Shown here piece by piece: positions 26,523 through 35,167 of a stretch of 64,000 bases of DNA. The notes beneath the pieces are model-generated. The model saw only the letters and a list, made by a program, of their open reading frames with translations, did not search any database and had not been told where the DNA came from. How positions within the stretch are numbered: position 1 is the stretch's first letter; each line of letters opens with the position of its first letter. The translations under genes and the position numbers were made by a program. The stretch is from Erysipelotrichaceae bacterium (GTDB taxonomy: Bacteria > Bacillota_I > Bacilli_A > RFN20 > CAG-826). The DNA lies in the NCBI GenBank assembly GCA_015059185.1, contig SVAY01000005.1:36450-100449 (forward strand), given 5' to 3'.

Positions 26523-27212
26523 TTAGAAGAAGACTTCTCTAGCTTGTTGTTTGACTTCTTTAGAAGCGATGAATGGGATTCTAGTTGTGTAGCCACGTTT
26601 TGCTGCCACAATCATCTTAGCTGGCCAGCAGTATACTGCATGGTTCCATTCATTAACTGCATCGTTATAAACTTCTCTAGCGGCGGTAATTTCTTTTTGT
26701 AAGTAACTATTTTGATTCATTGCGGACATAATTTCATTATGTGCTTTGAGATCTGGATAGTTTTCCATAACCGCATATAACTTGCCGTTTGCTCTTTCGA
26801 TTTGATTAACAGTTTCAAAGTTACCTTCACTCACTGCTGGAGCGCCACTTCTGAGAGCTGCGATTTCTTTAAATGTTGTCTTATCAAAGTCCATTGACTT
26901 GTTGAGTAAAGCGGCAACGTTTTTAAGAATGACCACTCTTTGTTCTAAGTAGTTATCGATTTGAGAAGCGTCGTGTTGAATCTTTTGTTGTAATCTACTT
27001 AGGTAGTTACCTGCACCAATCTTCACAAATAAGAAGATAAGTCCTGGGATAATACCAAGTACCCATAACATAATTTCAAAGACTAAGCTTCCTGCTCCAA
27101 CTTTGATAGGGAGTTGCTTATCAATAACATTGACATCTCTACCGGCTTCATTGATTACTGGATTTGTTTCATCTAATTCATTAGCCATTACTTTTTCCTC
27201 CTTGACTGCCAT
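26523..27212 (-). CDS. lemA: LemA family membrane protein
   Basis: 229 residues: one membrane segment (about 45-68) and the extended helical LemA domain (QQKIQHDASQIDNYLEQRVVILKNV, then NENPDLKAHNEIMSAMNQ-like). LemA proteins are widespread envelope proteins of unknown role. Two starts are possible. ATG 27212 has AAGGAG nine bases before it, and ATG 27188 has AAGGAGG eight bases before it inside codons 4-6, so two forms differing by eight residues may be made. It is the second gene of a pair with a large two-span membrane protein. Confidence 0.9.
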   Translation of the reverse strand: MAVKEEKVMANELDETNPVINEAGRDVNVIDKQLPIKVGAGSLVFEIMLWVLGIIPGLIFLFVKIGAGNYLSRLQQKIQHDASQIDNYLEQRVVILKNVAALLNKSMDFDKTTFKEIAALRSGAPAVSEGNFETVNQIERANGKLYAVMENYPDLKAHNEIMSAMNQNSYLQKEITAAREVYNDAVNEWNHAVYCWPAKMIVAAKRGYTTRIPFIASKEVKQQAREVFF

Positions 27213-27230
27213 TTTAATAATCTCCTTAAA

Positions 27231-28934
27231 TTATTTATTTAGTAAATGCGCTCGATACTTTCTATAAAGCACTTCACTACCATTTTTATTATCCACTATT
27301 TCGGAATCATTGTTAATTAAATTGACGTTAAAGGCATCGTGCACTTCTTTATATTCAAGGTAATCAACAGGGACCATATGAGTCCTTCCATCTCCACCGA
27401 AAGTAGGGACTAGTTCCACCCTAGGAATCGCTTGATATCCATAGGAATTCACTATGATATTATTACCGCTCACTGTTGGTTTAAGAATCACATCTGTATC
27501 ACAGTGTTCTGGTTTAAATAAATCTGGTTCAAATTTATTAATTAAGACCTCAGCTTCATAATATGAGATCACATCCTCTTCTTCCGTATCGACGAATGGA
27601 GCGCTTTGATGCTGGAAGAAAAGCGGGATATTAAGTAGAGGGACAAAATCAAAATATAACGCTTCAAAGAACTTCATGTTATAACTTACAAAGTTCGCCT
27701 TAATCACTTCATAATCAAAGTGATAATAATTTGATATATCACCAGAATAATCCATATCCTTATCATGCGTTGTGCTGATGGAGTTAATACATCCCCTCTT
27801 ATCGTAATAAATATCGTCGTGTTTAGATAAAGAATAAACAAAGTTATTCTGTGCGAGCGGGGTGAATAATAAACGATATTCTAATTCATTATTTCTCTTT
27901 TCAGAATTGATATATGCTTCAAACTTAGAATTAGCAAATTTCGTGTAATTCTCGCCTTTTTTCACGGCTTTTTCGGCTTTTCTTTGGTTTTCCCTATCTT
28001 CTTTATTAGTTCTACGTTGGATTTGTTTATCACTTAACCCTTTCATACCCGCAGGTGTACGATAGAACGATAATTTATCCGCGGCATCAGTATAATAATT
28101 AAGACCAGTATAAACAGTATATTGTGGACGTGGTTTAGTAACATGCGCAACTAAGGTTTGACTAACGGTAATTGTCTTGCTGCCACCTTCTCCATCACTC
28201 ACTGTTTTAGTATAGGTAATCACTAATGTACCAGTATAAACTTCTGGCACCATCTCCATCACTAATTTCTGACGTAAGATGAATGGGTTAGTGTTAATAT
28301 TTCCTGATTGAACGACTAAAGTAGAATGTGTCTTATCAGTATCAAGTTTATCTTTAAATTGATTAACAATTCTTTTAAGCGTCTTACTAGAAAGATATTC
28401 ATCAAAGTCAATTAAAGGAGCAGTTTTTTCCATCAACTCAACAGCAAGATTTGGTTTAAATAAGTTATTAAGACCTCTCACTTGTTCGTAGGCTTCATTC
28501 TGTAATTTATCTGCGACTTTTTGTTTCTTATCAACAATCTTTTGTAAGTCTTTTTTCTTTGGTCTAAATACCGCTAACCAGACCACTAAGGCGATGACAC
28601 CTGTAACGAGTAAACCGACCCCAACACCGATAGAAACTCCTGATCCGCTACTAGAGCCAGTGATAAGTAAAATTAGACCTAATACAAAGCCCACAACCAT
28701 TAAGATAATCATAAAGACGATACCCACTTTAGTAGCAGTTAATGACTTCTTTAATTTATCTAATGCTTTCTTCTCGGCGTAGTATTTAGTACAGGTGATC
28801 TTATTAGAACCAATATCGACATGACTTTCATCTGAGAGTTTAGCAAAACAATCCTCAACATTTTGACGATGTGTCTCTTTGAGTTCTCGTTCATAATATT
28901 TTAATGGTTCAAGGTATTGTTCTGTGTTCATCAT
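27231..28934 (-). CDS. Large two-span membrane protein paired with LemA
   Basis: 567 residues, family not recognised. A charged N-terminal 85 residues is followed by two membrane segments (about 88-112 and 122-146) and then about 420 cytosolic residues with no clear catalytic motif (a conserved-looking block lies near 195-280). The gene precedes lemA by 18 bases and probably forms an operon with it. No ribosome site precedes the ATG; a TATTAT/TATAAG -10-like element sits five to eight bases upstream, so it may be leaderless. In many bacteria lemA is paired with a large membrane protein, which this could replace. Confidence 0.75.
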   Translation of the reverse strand: MMNTEQYLEPLKYYERELKETHRQNVEDCFAKLSDESHVDIGSNKITCTKYYAEKKALDKLKKSLTATKVGIVFMIILMVVGFVLGLILLITGSSSGSGVSIGVGVGLLVTGVIALVVWLAVFRPKKKDLQKIVDKKQKVADKLQNEAYEQVRGLNNLFKPNLAVELMEKTAPLIDFDEYLSSKTLKRIVNQFKDKLDTDKTHSTLVVQSGNINTNPFILRQKLVMEMVPEVYTGTLVITYTKTVSDGEGGSKTITVSQTLVAHVTKPRPQYTVYTGLNYYTDAADKLSFYRTPAGMKGLSDKQIQRRTNKEDRENQRKAEKAVKKGENYTKFANSKFEAYINSEKRNNELEYRLLFTPLAQNNFVYSLSKHDDIYYDKRGCINSISTTHDKDMDYSGDISNYYHFDYEVIKANFVSYNMKFFEALYFDFVPLLNIPLFFQHQSAPFVDTEEEDVISYYEAEVLINKFEPDLFKPEHCDTDVILKPTVSGNNIIVNSYGYQAIPRVELVPTFGGDGRTHMVPVDYLEYKEVHDAFNVNLINNDSEIVDNKNGSEVLYRKYRAHLLNK

Positions 28935-29067
28935 AGTTACTTATAATATATAGGATATTTATTATTGATAATAATGTATTTTACTTTCTAGCCTAAATAT
29001 TTCCTTCAATATTGATATTGAAAATAACAAATTATCAATATAAATGCATATTTTTGGACATGCGACC

Positions 29068-30618
29068 TTATAATTTATTGTCATTACTTATTTCATCAGT
29101 AGTTTGATACTCGCTATCATTTGTCCCTGTATCTTTATCCTTAAGGAATACAAAAAAGAGAAACATACATATACCAATGATGATAAAAGCGATTAATTCT
29201 ATAATTAGTCCAGTTAATGAGAAACTTCTACTGGATCCACTTAATGGGAAAACAATATCGATAATACCTATTACTTCTATTACGATCACTAATATTGGGA
29301 TGATATATTTAATCATAAAAGCAAATATATATCTGAACTTACCTAGCTTTAATCCATCTTCTTCTAGATTCTCGCTTAGATATTTAAAGCTAAAGCGTTT
29401 CTTTTTATCTTTATATAATAGCCATCCTATCGCGATAGACGCTAATAAGGCGTTAGCAGGGATAAATACAGAGTTCACCATGAGGTCAATTATCTCTAAT
29501 AAGTTTTTCCCATCTATCAATAGATAAGGTTCATTATTGAGTGAGAAACCTAACGACATTCCTATCGGTATTGATATCACTAACGATATAATAGCGATAA
29601 CCATACAGACTATCTTTCTTTTAAGATGATGCCTTTGGATAAGATACTGGGCTACTACTTCTAATAAAGATATAACGGAAGTAATCGCGGCAATAGAAAC
29701 CATCCCAAAGAAGAAGAAAGATATCACTTTCCCAAATGTTCCAAGCGAACTAAAGACAATTGGCATGGAAGAGAATAATAAGACAATGCCGTTATTTTGT
29801 AGAGCGATACCAGTCTCTGCTTGATAATGATAGATACTAGGGAATATCGCTAGTCCAGCGAGGAATGCCACTAAAGTATCAAAGAAAGCAATCCATAAGA
29901 CTGATTTACCTACCCTAATATCTTTCCCGGTATATGAGCCATACGTAATAAGCGAGCCTGCACCAACTGATAAAGAGAAGAAGGCTTGACTCATCGCCGC
30001 TAATATCCCTTTAAACCCTAAGGCTTTAAAGTCAGGATTAAGATAATAATTAAGCCCTTCTTTTACTCCCTCTCCTAGAGTTAAGCAGTAAATCACCACT
30101 CCAATTAATATCACAATTAAAGCAGGCATTAAGATTTTGCTCGATTTTTCTATCCCGTTTTTCACTCCTAAAGAGACAACAACTAAGGATAATCCAATAA
30201 ATATTGCAGTAAATAATATCACTTGCCAGATACTGCCACTGAAAGACTCTAAGATATTAGAATTATCAGAGAAAGAATTAACTGTATATTTAATCGTGTA
30301 ACCACCCAATACTATGTAATAACAAGTAATGATAAACGCAGTAAATATTCCAACTACACCTACCCATCCTAAATATTTACTAATCTTCTTATATGAAGTG
30401 ATGGGATTTGCTCTAGAACGCTTGCCTATATATATTTCTGCAATCGCTAATATGGAGCCTAATATAATGACACTAATGATGTAAGCAAAAACAAATGCTG
30501 CTCCACCATTCTGACTAGCTTTATATGGAAAGCTCCATAAGTTGCCCAAACCAATTGAGCTTCCTGCTGCGGCAAGGATAAAACCCGCTTTAGAATTGAA
30601 TTCGTTTTTCTTTTCCAT
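29068..30618 (-). CDS. NSS-family Na+-dependent amino-acid/neurotransmitter-type transporter
   Basis: 516 residues with about twelve membrane segments. The N-terminus AGFILAAAGSSIGLGNLWSFPY is the NSS signature that lines the sodium and substrate sites in LeuT-type transporters. It is expected to import an amino acid or related amine with Na+. The C-terminus has a short hydrophilic tail (DKDTGTNDSEYQ). It lies 17 bases after an ATPase gene in the same direction, but the intervening sequence has no clear ribosome site, so coupling is uncertain. Confidence 0.93.
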   Translation of the reverse strand: MEKKNEFNSKAGFILAAAGSSIGLGNLWSFPYKASQNGGAAFVFAYIISVIILGSILAIAEIYIGKRSRANPITSYKKISKYLGWVGVVGIFTAFIITCYYIVLGGYTIKYTVNSFSDNSNILESFSGSIWQVILFTAIFIGLSLVVVSLGVKNGIEKSSKILMPALIVILIGVVIYCLTLGEGVKEGLNYYLNPDFKALGFKGILAAMSQAFFSLSVGAGSLITYGSYTGKDIRVGKSVLWIAFFDTLVAFLAGLAIFPSIYHYQAETGIALQNNGIVLLFSSMPIVFSSLGTFGKVISFFFFGMVSIAAITSVISLLEVVAQYLIQRHHLKRKIVCMVIAIISLVISIPIGMSLGFSLNNEPYLLIDGKNLLEIIDLMVNSVFIPANALLASIAIGWLLYKDKKKRFSFKYLSENLEEDGLKLGKFRYIFAFMIKYIIPILVIVIEVIGIIDIVFPLSGSSRSFSLTGLIIELIAFIIIGICMFLFFVFLKDKDTGTNDSEYQTTDEISNDNKL

Positions 30619-30635
30619 ATTGCATAATGATGTAG

Positions 30636-32045
30636 TTAATTATTTATTGCTTCAAGCATATCCTTAGATGATATGAGGTATAGATTAGAATCTTGACACT
30701 TTTTTAATTCATCATTAAAACCCGTGTGAGAAAAAATATAATAATATTTCTTTTTATAAGTATCAAAAGGTTTAATAGTTCCTGATTCTTTTAAATGGTT
30801 ATAAACATCAACACCTTTTTCTTTCTTACTATATTTACATTCCCCTAATAATAATGAGCCATTATCTTCACCCACGATATCAATCTCCACGCTCCTATTA
30901 AGTGAAGTTTTATCCGCTCTAAAGTTAGTGAACGACAAGTAAAACGTGTTTAATTTTCCTTGATTATTTAATTCATTAAGATATGTGATACATAGTTTCT
31001 CATATGAATGATGCATAAAATCATCAATCGCGTTCTTCTCTTTATTTTTAATAAACATACCATTACCAAGTTTAATATGTTCAAGATAAGGTTGGACAAA
31101 TTTAAAATAGAAAGCAGTCATACGATCGTTGATTTCATAATATGTACTTCTTGACGAATTAAAATATGAAGATTTATTAACAACATTAGATTTCAATAAT
31201 TCTTCAAGATATAGGGAAACCTTTCCACTTTCTGCTTTTAAAACATTTCCCATTTCTTTAATAGTATTAACCCTATCCACTAAACACCTCATAATACCGA
31301 CATAGAATCCCGTAATACTCATGTTAGACGATATAGTGAATGTAGGGTCAATAGTAATTAACGAATCCCTATTAAAGAAGAAATTATCCAAATTTTCTTC
31401 GAAAGAAAGATTTTGATCAATGTGTGATAAGTAATAAGGAAAAGTATCTAGTAACGATAATGTCTTTATTTGATCATCAAGAGGCATTTTTTCAACAAAC
31501 TTTAAAGCATCGTTCCATCTTAATTTACTGATAAACAGTGTGAAAGTATGCCTCTTATATAAAGGACCAACTTTATCTTGAATGATATTTTGCATAAAAG
31601 ATACATTGCTGCCCATTATCACTATCGATAACTTTGTATCTTTAAAGATGTGATCAATAGCGTTCTGAAGCTTTTCATCGAAATCAGTCTTTTTTCTTTT
31701 GCCATCATGTCCAACTAAAGCGTTAGGATATTCATCAAACACGATCATTACTTTTTCATCATTGAACGATTCCTTAAGCCCAATAAAGAATGACTCCCAA
31801 TTTTCATAAGGGGTTTGTCCTTTTTTATCTAAATACATAAATAGTTGGTTGGATAAATCCCTCCTTATCAAACCATCATCACTATCAGGAATAAAAAACA
31901 TTACGGTCTTGTGGCTTTTACTAAACTCATCTATTAATGAAGTTTTTCCGATACGGCGTTGACCATATATAAAACCAAATTCGAAACGCTCGCTGTTAAA
32001 GCGTTTTTCTAAAATATCCAATTCTTCTTTTCTTCCATAAAACAT
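30636..32045 (-). CDS. Archaeal-type ATPase with DUF234-like C-terminal domain
   Basis: 469 residues. The P-loop is YGQRRIGKTSLI (about 29-40) and Walker B is VMIVFDEYP (about 98-106); MFYGRKEELDILEKRF at the start is the ATPase_2 entry motif. The last third has a DUF234-type nuclease-like core (SVEIDIVGEDNGSLLLGECKYS, an ExD...ExK arrangement, residues about 385-410). It is the only ATPase here of this subfamily. A strong promoter and a pair of 15-bp repeats lie directly upstream. A dead 5' fragment of a second copy lies at 33616-33735. Confidence 0.85.
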   Translation of the reverse strand: MFYGRKEELDILEKRFNSERFEFGFIYGQRRIGKTSLIDEFSKSHKTVMFFIPDSDDGLIRRDLSNQLFMYLDKKGQTPYENWESFFIGLKESFNDEKVMIVFDEYPNALVGHDGKRKKTDFDEKLQNAIDHIFKDTKLSIVIMGSNVSFMQNIIQDKVGPLYKRHTFTLFISKLRWNDALKFVEKMPLDDQIKTLSLLDTFPYYLSHIDQNLSFEENLDNFFFNRDSLITIDPTFTISSNMSITGFYVGIMRCLVDRVNTIKEMGNVLKAESGKVSLYLEELLKSNVVNKSSYFNSSRSTYYEINDRMTAFYFKFVQPYLEHIKLGNGMFIKNKEKNAIDDFMHHSYEKLCITYLNELNNQGKLNTFYLSFTNFRADKTSLNRSVEIDIVGEDNGSLLLGECKYSKKEKGVDVYNHLKESGTIKPFDTYKKKYYYIFSHTGFNDELKKCQDSNLYLISSKDMLEAINN

Positions 32046-32058
32046 ACATTCAACCTCT

Positions 32059-32118
32059 TAGTAAGGACGTCTTTAGTAAGGACGTCTTTAGTATAAATCT
32101 AGATTGCTATAAAATCAA
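32059..32118 (-). promoter_or_regulatory. Promoter and two 15-bp operator-like repeats for the DUF234 ATPase
   Basis: TTGATT (32113-32118) and TATACT (32090-32095) are exactly 17 bases apart on the minus strand. Two perfect copies of TAGTAAGGACGTCTT (32059-32073, 32074-32088), each centred on the GACGTC palindrome, cover the start-site region. Binding there would block transcription. Confidence 0.8.
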
Positions 32119-32312
32119 CACTAATGAGTTAGCATATACAGTTATATAACTTGAAAAAAGTAAATTCCGTTTTTAGGATTAAACTTTGTTTTTTCGGAAT
32201 TTTCTCTTACAAAAGCTATGCTTCCGTCGAAAGAAGGCTAACGTATGAAACAAAAGATATGATAAGGGTCAAAATAAGTCGAACTAGGAAAATGGGCAAT
32301 CCTTAGAATATC
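32119..32312. other. Intergenic stretch with a GGAATTT-type dyad
   Basis: Between the ATPase promoter and the end of the HipT-like gene. It holds an AAATTCCG...CGGAATTT inverted repeat with a T-rich loop (about 32163-32205); a shorter relative (TTCCG...CGGAA) is at 63942-63960. No gene is visible. Confidence 0.4.
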
Positions 32313-33185
32313 TTATATTTTTCTAAATGCAGTATCTAAGATTATTTCCTTTCTTAATTTTAGTATTTTCTTAAGAAAATCTTTTTGTAATTGGCTTAGT
32401 TCTTCGGTATTATCAATCAAATCATTTATTATTTCTAAATTGATTCTAGGAACAATTCTTTTAATTGCTGCATTACAGTCTTTGTATTCAAGTGAAGTAA
32501 TAACTTTATAATAATTAGCCCTTTTTCCGTTGATTAATATAGAAGATGTCGGAACATCATAAACACGAGCATTCATTTCAACTTTTGATGAAATCACTTT
32601 TTTAATTAAATCATCATCTATTTGAGGAAATAGCGATGAACCACAATCAAAAATTGGCGCTATTTCCATATGGTCTGTTTCTTGATTATATAAAAAACCC
32701 CAGTTCCCATTATGTCTATCCCAATTGCCAATAAAAGCATCAATTACAAACATATTCCAAAAATGTTCTTTTAATTCTTTGCTATCTACTACTGTCTGTT
32801 TTTCAATTGTGTCCAAAATATCCGACATTTCAGTCCCATATCCATTAGATGCCGAATCAATAATTTGGTTTTTAATAGAAGCAAAATCTAAAATAACAAC
32901 TCCTGGAGCAGTAAAATCTTTACAAGCCACTACTGTTCTAACTTTGTCATGATATTTATATGTTCCTAATAATGTATCTTGTGCCTTTACTCCAAGCATA
33001 TTAAAAATATGACAACCAAGATATTCTGATGTACAACTATTTGTATATGAAAGATTTGGGTTTCTTAAAGCATGCATAGGAAGCTTTAACATATATAATT
33101 CATCATTATAAATGACACTAAGTTTATTTCCGTTTGCACCTCCATAAGCTTTTTTTCTAGTAGGTAAATTTGTAAAATCTATCAT
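32313..33185 (-). CDS. HipA/CtkA-like kinase lacking the N-terminal subdomain
   Basis: 290 residues. The kinase core is clear: catalytic loop GNWDRHNGNWGFLY (about 152-165, with the Asp and Asn of the HipA family) and the metal-binding FDCGSS (about 178-183). The N-terminal subdomain-1 of full HipA is absent, so it resembles CtkA or the HipT subunit of three-part HipBST systems. HipA-type toxins phosphorylate aminoacyl-tRNA synthetases or other translation components. The XRE partner is two bases upstream, and no HipS-like small gene lies between them. GGGAGG provides its ribosome site. Confidence 0.87.
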   Translation of the reverse strand: MIDFTNLPTRKKAYGGANGNKLSVIYNDELYMLKLPMHALRNPNLSYTNSCTSEYLGCHIFNMLGVKAQDTLLGTYKYHDKVRTVVACKDFTAPGVVILDFASIKNQIIDSASNGYGTEMSDILDTIEKQTVVDSKELKEHFWNMFVIDAFIGNWDRHNGNWGFLYNQETDHMEIAPIFDCGSSLFPQIDDDLIKKVISSKVEMNARVYDVPTSSILINGKRANYYKVITSLEYKDCNAAIKRIVPRINLEIINDLIDNTEELSQLQKDFLKKILKLRKEIILDTAFRKI

Positions 33186-33187
33186 AT

Positions 33188-33580
33188 TTACTGCCTCCCA
33201 AAATATCTCATACGCAATCTATCGGCTTGTTCTTTAGAGATTAGATTTTCTACTTCCGCAACATTTATTGAGCTGTTAAGCTGATCGCTATAACAATCGA
33301 TAAGAGTGCTATCTTTACGAATGGCCTTGCGATATTCATTTATTGATTCAGATAAAAAACCTGGCAAAACGGTTTTAGCTTCTTCTCTTTCTAGGGAAAG
33401 AAGATCCTCAATAGAAACATTAAGGGTTTTAGAAATTGCTAATAATGTTTTACCTGAGCATTCTAAAATATCAGCTTTACCAGAAGCGATATCTGTTAAA
33501 GTTGTTCTAGGAACTCCACTATCCAAAGATAACGAATATACAGTAGTTTTCTTTTCTGAAAGTAAATCTAAAAATGTCAT
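33188..33580 (-). CDS. HipB-like XRE antitoxin/repressor
   Basis: 130 residues from the ATG at 33580. An HTH domain (VYSLSLDSGVPRTTLTDIASGK, about 13-35) is followed by a C-terminal half with the INVAEVENLISKEQADRLR motif seen in Firmicutes partners of HipA-like kinases. The open frame extends to 33607, but that would place the coding start on top of a perfect promoter; the ATG at 33580 lies six bases after the TATAAT, so the mRNA should be leaderless. It likely represses its own operon through the dyad at 33593-33604. Confidence 0.83.
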   Translation of the reverse strand: MTFLDLLSEKKTTVYSLSLDSGVPRTTLTDIASGKADILECSGKTLLAISKTLNVSIEDLLSLEREEAKTVLPGFLSESINEYRKAIRKDSTLIDCYSDQLNSSINVAEVENLISKEQADRLRMRYFGRQ

Positions 33581-33586
33581 GGTTAT

Positions 33587-33615
33587 ATTATATCGGTTGA
33601 CCGACATTTTATCAA
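33587..33615 (-). promoter_or_regulatory. Leaderless hipB promoter with built-in operator
   Basis: TTGATA (33610-33615) and TATAAT (33587-33592) are 17 bases apart on the minus strand, and the ATG follows the -10 by six bases. The spacer contains the dyad TCGGT-TG-ACCGA (33593-33604). Confidence 0.82.
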
Positions 33616-33735
33616 TATCAAACCAAATTCAAAATTCTCGCTGTTTAAAGCGTTTTTATAATATCCAATTCTTCTTTTCTACCGTAAAACATACATTCAA
33701 CCTCTAAGTAAGGACGTCTTTACTAAGGACGTCTT
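33616..33735 (-). pseudogene. Remnant of a second DUF234-type ATPase gene (5' end)
   Basis: From an ATG at 33692 the frame reads MFYGRKEELDI, matching the first residues of the intact ATPase at 32045, then goes out of frame with a stop at codon 15. The upstream sequence including the two 15-bp repeats is also copied (33706-33720, 33721-33735). Homology stops at the hipB promoter, so hipB and its kinase appear to have replaced the rest of the copy. Confidence 0.8.
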
Positions 33736-33739
33736 TAGC

Positions 33740-33770
33740 AAAGAAAAGAGTTACCCAAACTGGATAACTC
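33740..33770 (-). terminator. Terminator of the Ig-like protein/MscS operon
   Basis: GAGTTA/TAACTC stem extended by CC/GG; on the minus strand followed by a T-rich stretch. Confidence 0.8.
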
Positions 33771-33794
33771 AATTATTCTTATATATTTTTCTAC

Positions 33795-35165
33795 TTATTG
33801 CATAATAGTGACTGTCACGAAGTCTTTATATCCACCATCAACTGTAGTAACAACAATGGTTACCTCTCCTACGCTATGAGCAGTAATTACGCCGTTTTCA
33901 TCTACACTAGCAATCCTAGGATTACTTGATTCAAATGTAACATTCTTATTAGAAGCGTTAGTAGGTAAGACAGTGACTGATAAAGATTTAGTCTCTCTAA
34001 CATTTAATTCAATAGAATCTTCACTGATACTAACACCTGTTACTGGAACAGTCGCATCACTGACTCTTAGTCTACATGTAGCAATATAGCCTCCATCAAC
34101 GGTAGTGACTTTAATATTTGTGTTGCCTTTTTTAAGTGCAGTGATTTCACCTTTTTCATTAATAGTAGCAACATCTTCTTTTGAGCTAGAGAAGATCACG
34201 TCTCTATTAGTTGCATTAGTAGGTAAGACACTTGCAATAAGGGTTTCTTTTTCACCCACTTTAAGATCTAAAGAAGTTTTGTTAAGTGTGACTCCACTTA
34301 CAGGAACCACTACTTCTTCGTTAACAAGTGCTTCAAGATGAATCACTTTTCCGTTAATCGCCACTTTACAGTTATAACTAGAGCCTTCAGTTCTAGCGAC
34401 GGTTACTTGATTAATTCGTGCCCCTTCATAATGATAGATAACATTATCATTTTCATCCATCACATCAATAGTGACAAAGTCAATATTTTCACCTTCATAA
34501 GCGATATCAAATGTGATTGTATCTTTACTGATTTGGGTGTTACTAATAACGGCAGTATAATTATCACTTGCTTTCGTCATATATGAGCTAGCGAACACAA
34601 CTTTAGAAGGAGTCACATCAATATCATATAAAGTGAAATCATAAACGGTGTTTGGCATTAATTCATTAAAGATAAACGAGCTATCTGTTTCAACATCCAT
34701 AGAATAGTGATACTCTTCATTAGTTAATAGCATCTTGTAGGTCTTATTTTCTTCTTTTTCAAATTCAAAACCTAATTCTGTGCTGTTAGATAAGAAGTTA
34801 GTTACTTTCTTATTAATTGGTTTGATATTAATGATTCCAGCGGCTGCACCAATGACAGTAATAGATCCTACTACTGTTACTAATACGCCAGGAATAGAAG
34901 CGGTACTAGTAAGTGATTTAAGAATGTGTTTATTGTTATCACTACCAGTAGCACTAACATCAACCTTAGATGCGTTTAATGGAGTAGCACCTTTATTATC
35001 AGTAGAGAAATGTATCTCTTGCACTTTAATGTTATTTTCTTTGAAATAATAATTTTCTTGTCCACCTTTAAATAACTCTTCACCAGTTTTTGATAAAGTA
35101 GTCTCTTCAGGATGAATGACATCATCCTTATTAGTAATAACGAAATTATTATCGTCAAAATCCAT
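33795..35165 (-). CDS. Membrane-anchored protein with two BIG2 Ig-like domains
   Basis: 456 residues: a hydrophilic N-terminal part (about 1-88), one hydrophobic segment (about 92-114, IPGVLVTVVGSITVIGAAAG) and an extracellular region ending in two Ig-like BIG2 domains (about 288-368 and 374-455; each has a VTLNKTSLDLKVGEKETL-type opening and VTTVDGGY near its end). BIG2 domains are typical of adhesins. The gene begins two bases after the MscS stop, so it is co-transcribed. The long cytosolic N-terminus without a cleavable signal is unusual for a surface protein. Confidence 0.82.
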   Translation of the reverse strand: MDFDDNNFVITNKDDVIHPEETTLSKTGEELFKGGQENYYFKENNIKVQEIHFSTDNKGATPLNASKVDVSATGSDNNKHILKSLTSTASIPGVLVTVVGSITVIGAAAGIINIKPINKKVTNFLSNSTELGFEFEKEENKTYKMLLTNEEYHYSMDVETDSSFIFNELMPNTVYDFTLYDIDVTPSKVVFASSYMTKASDNYTAVISNTQISKDTITFDIAYEGENIDFVTIDVMDENDNVIYHYEGARINQVTVARTEGSSYNCKVAINGKVIHLEALVNEEVVVPVSGVTLNKTSLDLKVGEKETLIASVLPTNATNRDVIFSSSKEDVATINEKGEITALKKGNTNIKVTTVDGGYIATCRLRVSDATVPVTGVSISEDSIELNVRETKSLSVTVLPTNASNKNVTFESSNPRIASVDENGVITAHSVGEVTIVVTTVDGGYKDFVTVTIMQ

Positions 35166-35167
35166 AA

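Noticed and set aside
33581..33607. Upstream start of the HipB-like protein
   Set aside because: The region is a 17-base-spaced promoter with a dyad; the extra codons would lie on the promoter itself.
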